5,673 nucleotides of DNA from positions 1 to 5,673 of the forward strand of contig JAFYMZ010000077.1 in NCBI GenBank assembly GCA_017548175.1. Direction: 5' to 3'. The DNA comes from Clostridia bacterium (lineage in GTDB: Bacteria; Bacillota_A; Clostridia; Oscillospirales; Butyricicoccaceae). Below, piece by piece: positions 4,643-5,673 of the stretch (its first letter is position 1; each line of letters starts with the position of its first letter). Both the position numbers and the translations under genes were made by a program. The notes under the pieces were generated by a model that saw only the letters and a program-made list of their open reading frames with translations, ran no database searches and was not told the origin of the DNA.

Positions 4643-5673
4643 TTATTTTCCCACGCAAAAGCGGCCGAAAATGGCCTGCGCGATGTCGGCGGATGCCGTT
4701 TCGCCGGTGATCTGTCCCAACAGATTCAATCCGCGCTCGGCATCGGACAGAAAGGCATCGGCCGTCAGACCCATACGGGCGCAATCGGCCGCCGTCTGCA
4801 GCGCGGCGCAGGCCTCTTGCAGCAGCGCCGCCTGTCGTGCCGAGGTGATGAGCACCTCCTGGGGCGCGGGTGCAAGGGCGGACAGCCATTGGGCCAGCGC
4901 CTCCACCGAGCCGCCCTTGGCAGACAGGGGAAAGACCGCCTCGAAGCCTTCGATGTGGGGCAGCGCAGAGGGGTCGGCCAGCAGATCGGTCTTGTTGAGC
5001 ACCAGCGCGCGCTGGGGGCACTCCCGTGCCAGCGCCAGCGCTTCTTCGTCCTCGGGGGAGAGGGGGCGGGACACGTCCAGCACGCACAGGATGGCCTCGG
5101 CCTTTTTGGCCGCGGCGCGGGCGCGCTCGATGCCCATGGCCTCTGCCAAGCCGGCGGCTTCCCGCAGACCGGCGGTGTCCAGCACGCGGATGGGCGCGCC
5201 GGCCACCGAGATGACCTCTTCGATGACGTCACGGGTGGTGCCGGCCTCGTCGGTGACGATGGCGCGGTCGCTGCCGGCCAAGGCGTTGAACAGGGTGCTC
5301 TTGCCGGCGTTGGGCTTGCCGATGATGGCCACCGGCACACCTTCGCGCACCAGACGGCCGCGCTCAAAGCCGCGGTACAGCCGATCCAGCCGCGCGCACA
5401 GGGCATCCAGCGTCTGCACGGCGTTTTCCTGCAGGAAATCGTCCAGATCCTCGTCGGGATAGTCGCAAACGGCGTAAAAATGGGCGATCAGCGCGGTGAG
5501 CTGCTCTCGCAGGGCGCGAATTTCACCGCCAACGGCGCCGTCCAACTGGGCAGCGGCGGTTTTTGCCGCCAGTTCCGAGGTGGAATGGATGATGTCGGCC
5601 ACCGCCTCGGCCTCGGTAAGATCCAGCCGATTGTTGAGGAATGCCCGTTTGGTGTACTCGCCGGGGGGCGCGG
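4643..5673 (-). CDS. mnmE: tRNA modification GTPase MnmE (5' end outside window)
   Basis: The visible 342 residues run to the C-terminus; roughly the first 110 (most of the tetrahydrofolate-binding N domain) lie beyond the window end. The first readable codons give APPGEYTKRAFLNNRLDLTEAEA, cut here as the conserved N-domain/helical junction of MnmE. In fragment numbering the inserted G domain has G1 GKPNAGKS (118-125), G2 GTTRD (144-148), G3 DTAG (165-168), G4 NKTD (226-229) and G5 SAK (250-252). The C-terminal F-C-x-G-K motif (CVGK, 339-342) is intact. MnmE works with MnmG to add (carboxymethyl)aminomethyl groups to wobble uridine 34 of certain tRNAs, using GTP hydrolysis. No start codon is within the window; an internal GTG at 5602 should not be taken as one. 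rnhA follows closely. Confidence 0.97.
   Translation of the reverse strand, partial: APPGEYTKRAFLNNRLDLTEAEAVADIIHSTSELAAKTAAAQLDGAVGGEIRALREQLTALIAHFYAVCDYPDEDLDDFLQENAVQTLDALCARLDRLYRGFERGRLVREGVPVAIIGKPNAGKSTLFNALAGSDRAIVTDEAGTTRDVIEEVISVAGAPIRVLDTAGLREAAGLAEAMGIERARAAAKKAEAILCVLDVSRPLSPEDEEALALARECPQRALVLNKTDLLADPSALPHIEGFEAVFPLSAKGGSVEALAQWLSALAPAPQEVLITSARQAALLQEACAALQTAADCARMGLTADAFLSDAERGLNLLGQITGETASADIAQAIFGRFCVGK

Noticed and set aside
4629..5602. Alternative minus-strand open frames within mnmE (4629-5087, 4765-5406)
   Set aside because: Arg/Pro/Ala-rich frames typical of GC-rich coding shadows; the MnmE frame has every G-domain motif.

Overview
The window looks like chromosomal DNA of an obligately anaerobic, fairly GC-rich gut-type clostridium, probably Oscillospiraceae/Ruminococcaceae (Faecalibacterium/Subdoligranulum-like). 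This is inferred from the gene content (PerR-type regulator, rubrerythrin, ferredoxin-dependent thioredoxin reduction, a two-gene NifS/NifU iron-sulfur system), strong AGGAGG-type ribosome binding sites and near-consensus sigma-A promoters. The genus is a guess; no rRNA or marker alignment was possible.

Layout, left to right. Positions 1-54 hold the last 17 codons of a plus-strand gene, most likely rsmG, closed by a strong hairpin terminator (70-103). An AT-rich spacer of about 250 bases follows. It contains a candidate 104-bp inverted-repeat element, a 14-bp-period direct repeat and a near-perfect promoter (TTGACA-N16-TATAAT). That promoter drives a plus-strand operon of four genes: a Fur/PerR-family regulator (355-729), rubrerythrin (776-1309), thioredoxin (1340-1651) and a 66-aa ferredoxin-thioredoxin reductase catalytic-type protein (1651-1851). 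The last two overlap by one base. A hairpin terminator (1860-1890) ends the operon. A separate plus-strand GNAT acetyltransferase (1958-2392) has its own promoter and converges on the minus-strand genes across a bidirectional terminator (2397-2428).

The right half is on the minus strand. In transcription order it holds mnmE (cut by the window end), rnhA, nifS and nifU. mnmE and rnhA are closely spaced. nifS-nifU appears to have its own promoter, which overlaps the rnhA stop codon and carries an operator-like palindrome.

Biologically, the plus-strand operon reads as a peroxide/oxygen defence unit: a peroxide sensor, a peroxide-reducing diiron enzyme, and a thioredoxin with its own iron-sulfur reductase that could draw electrons from ferredoxin. 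The convergent nifS-nifU pair makes iron-sulfur clusters of the kind needed by such enzymes. No mobile element with a transposase, no CRISPR array and no RNA gene was seen. I found no clearly new system; the most interesting points are the self-contained thioredoxin/FTR module in the PerR operon, the palindrome over the nifS promoter, and the inverted-repeat element at the left.
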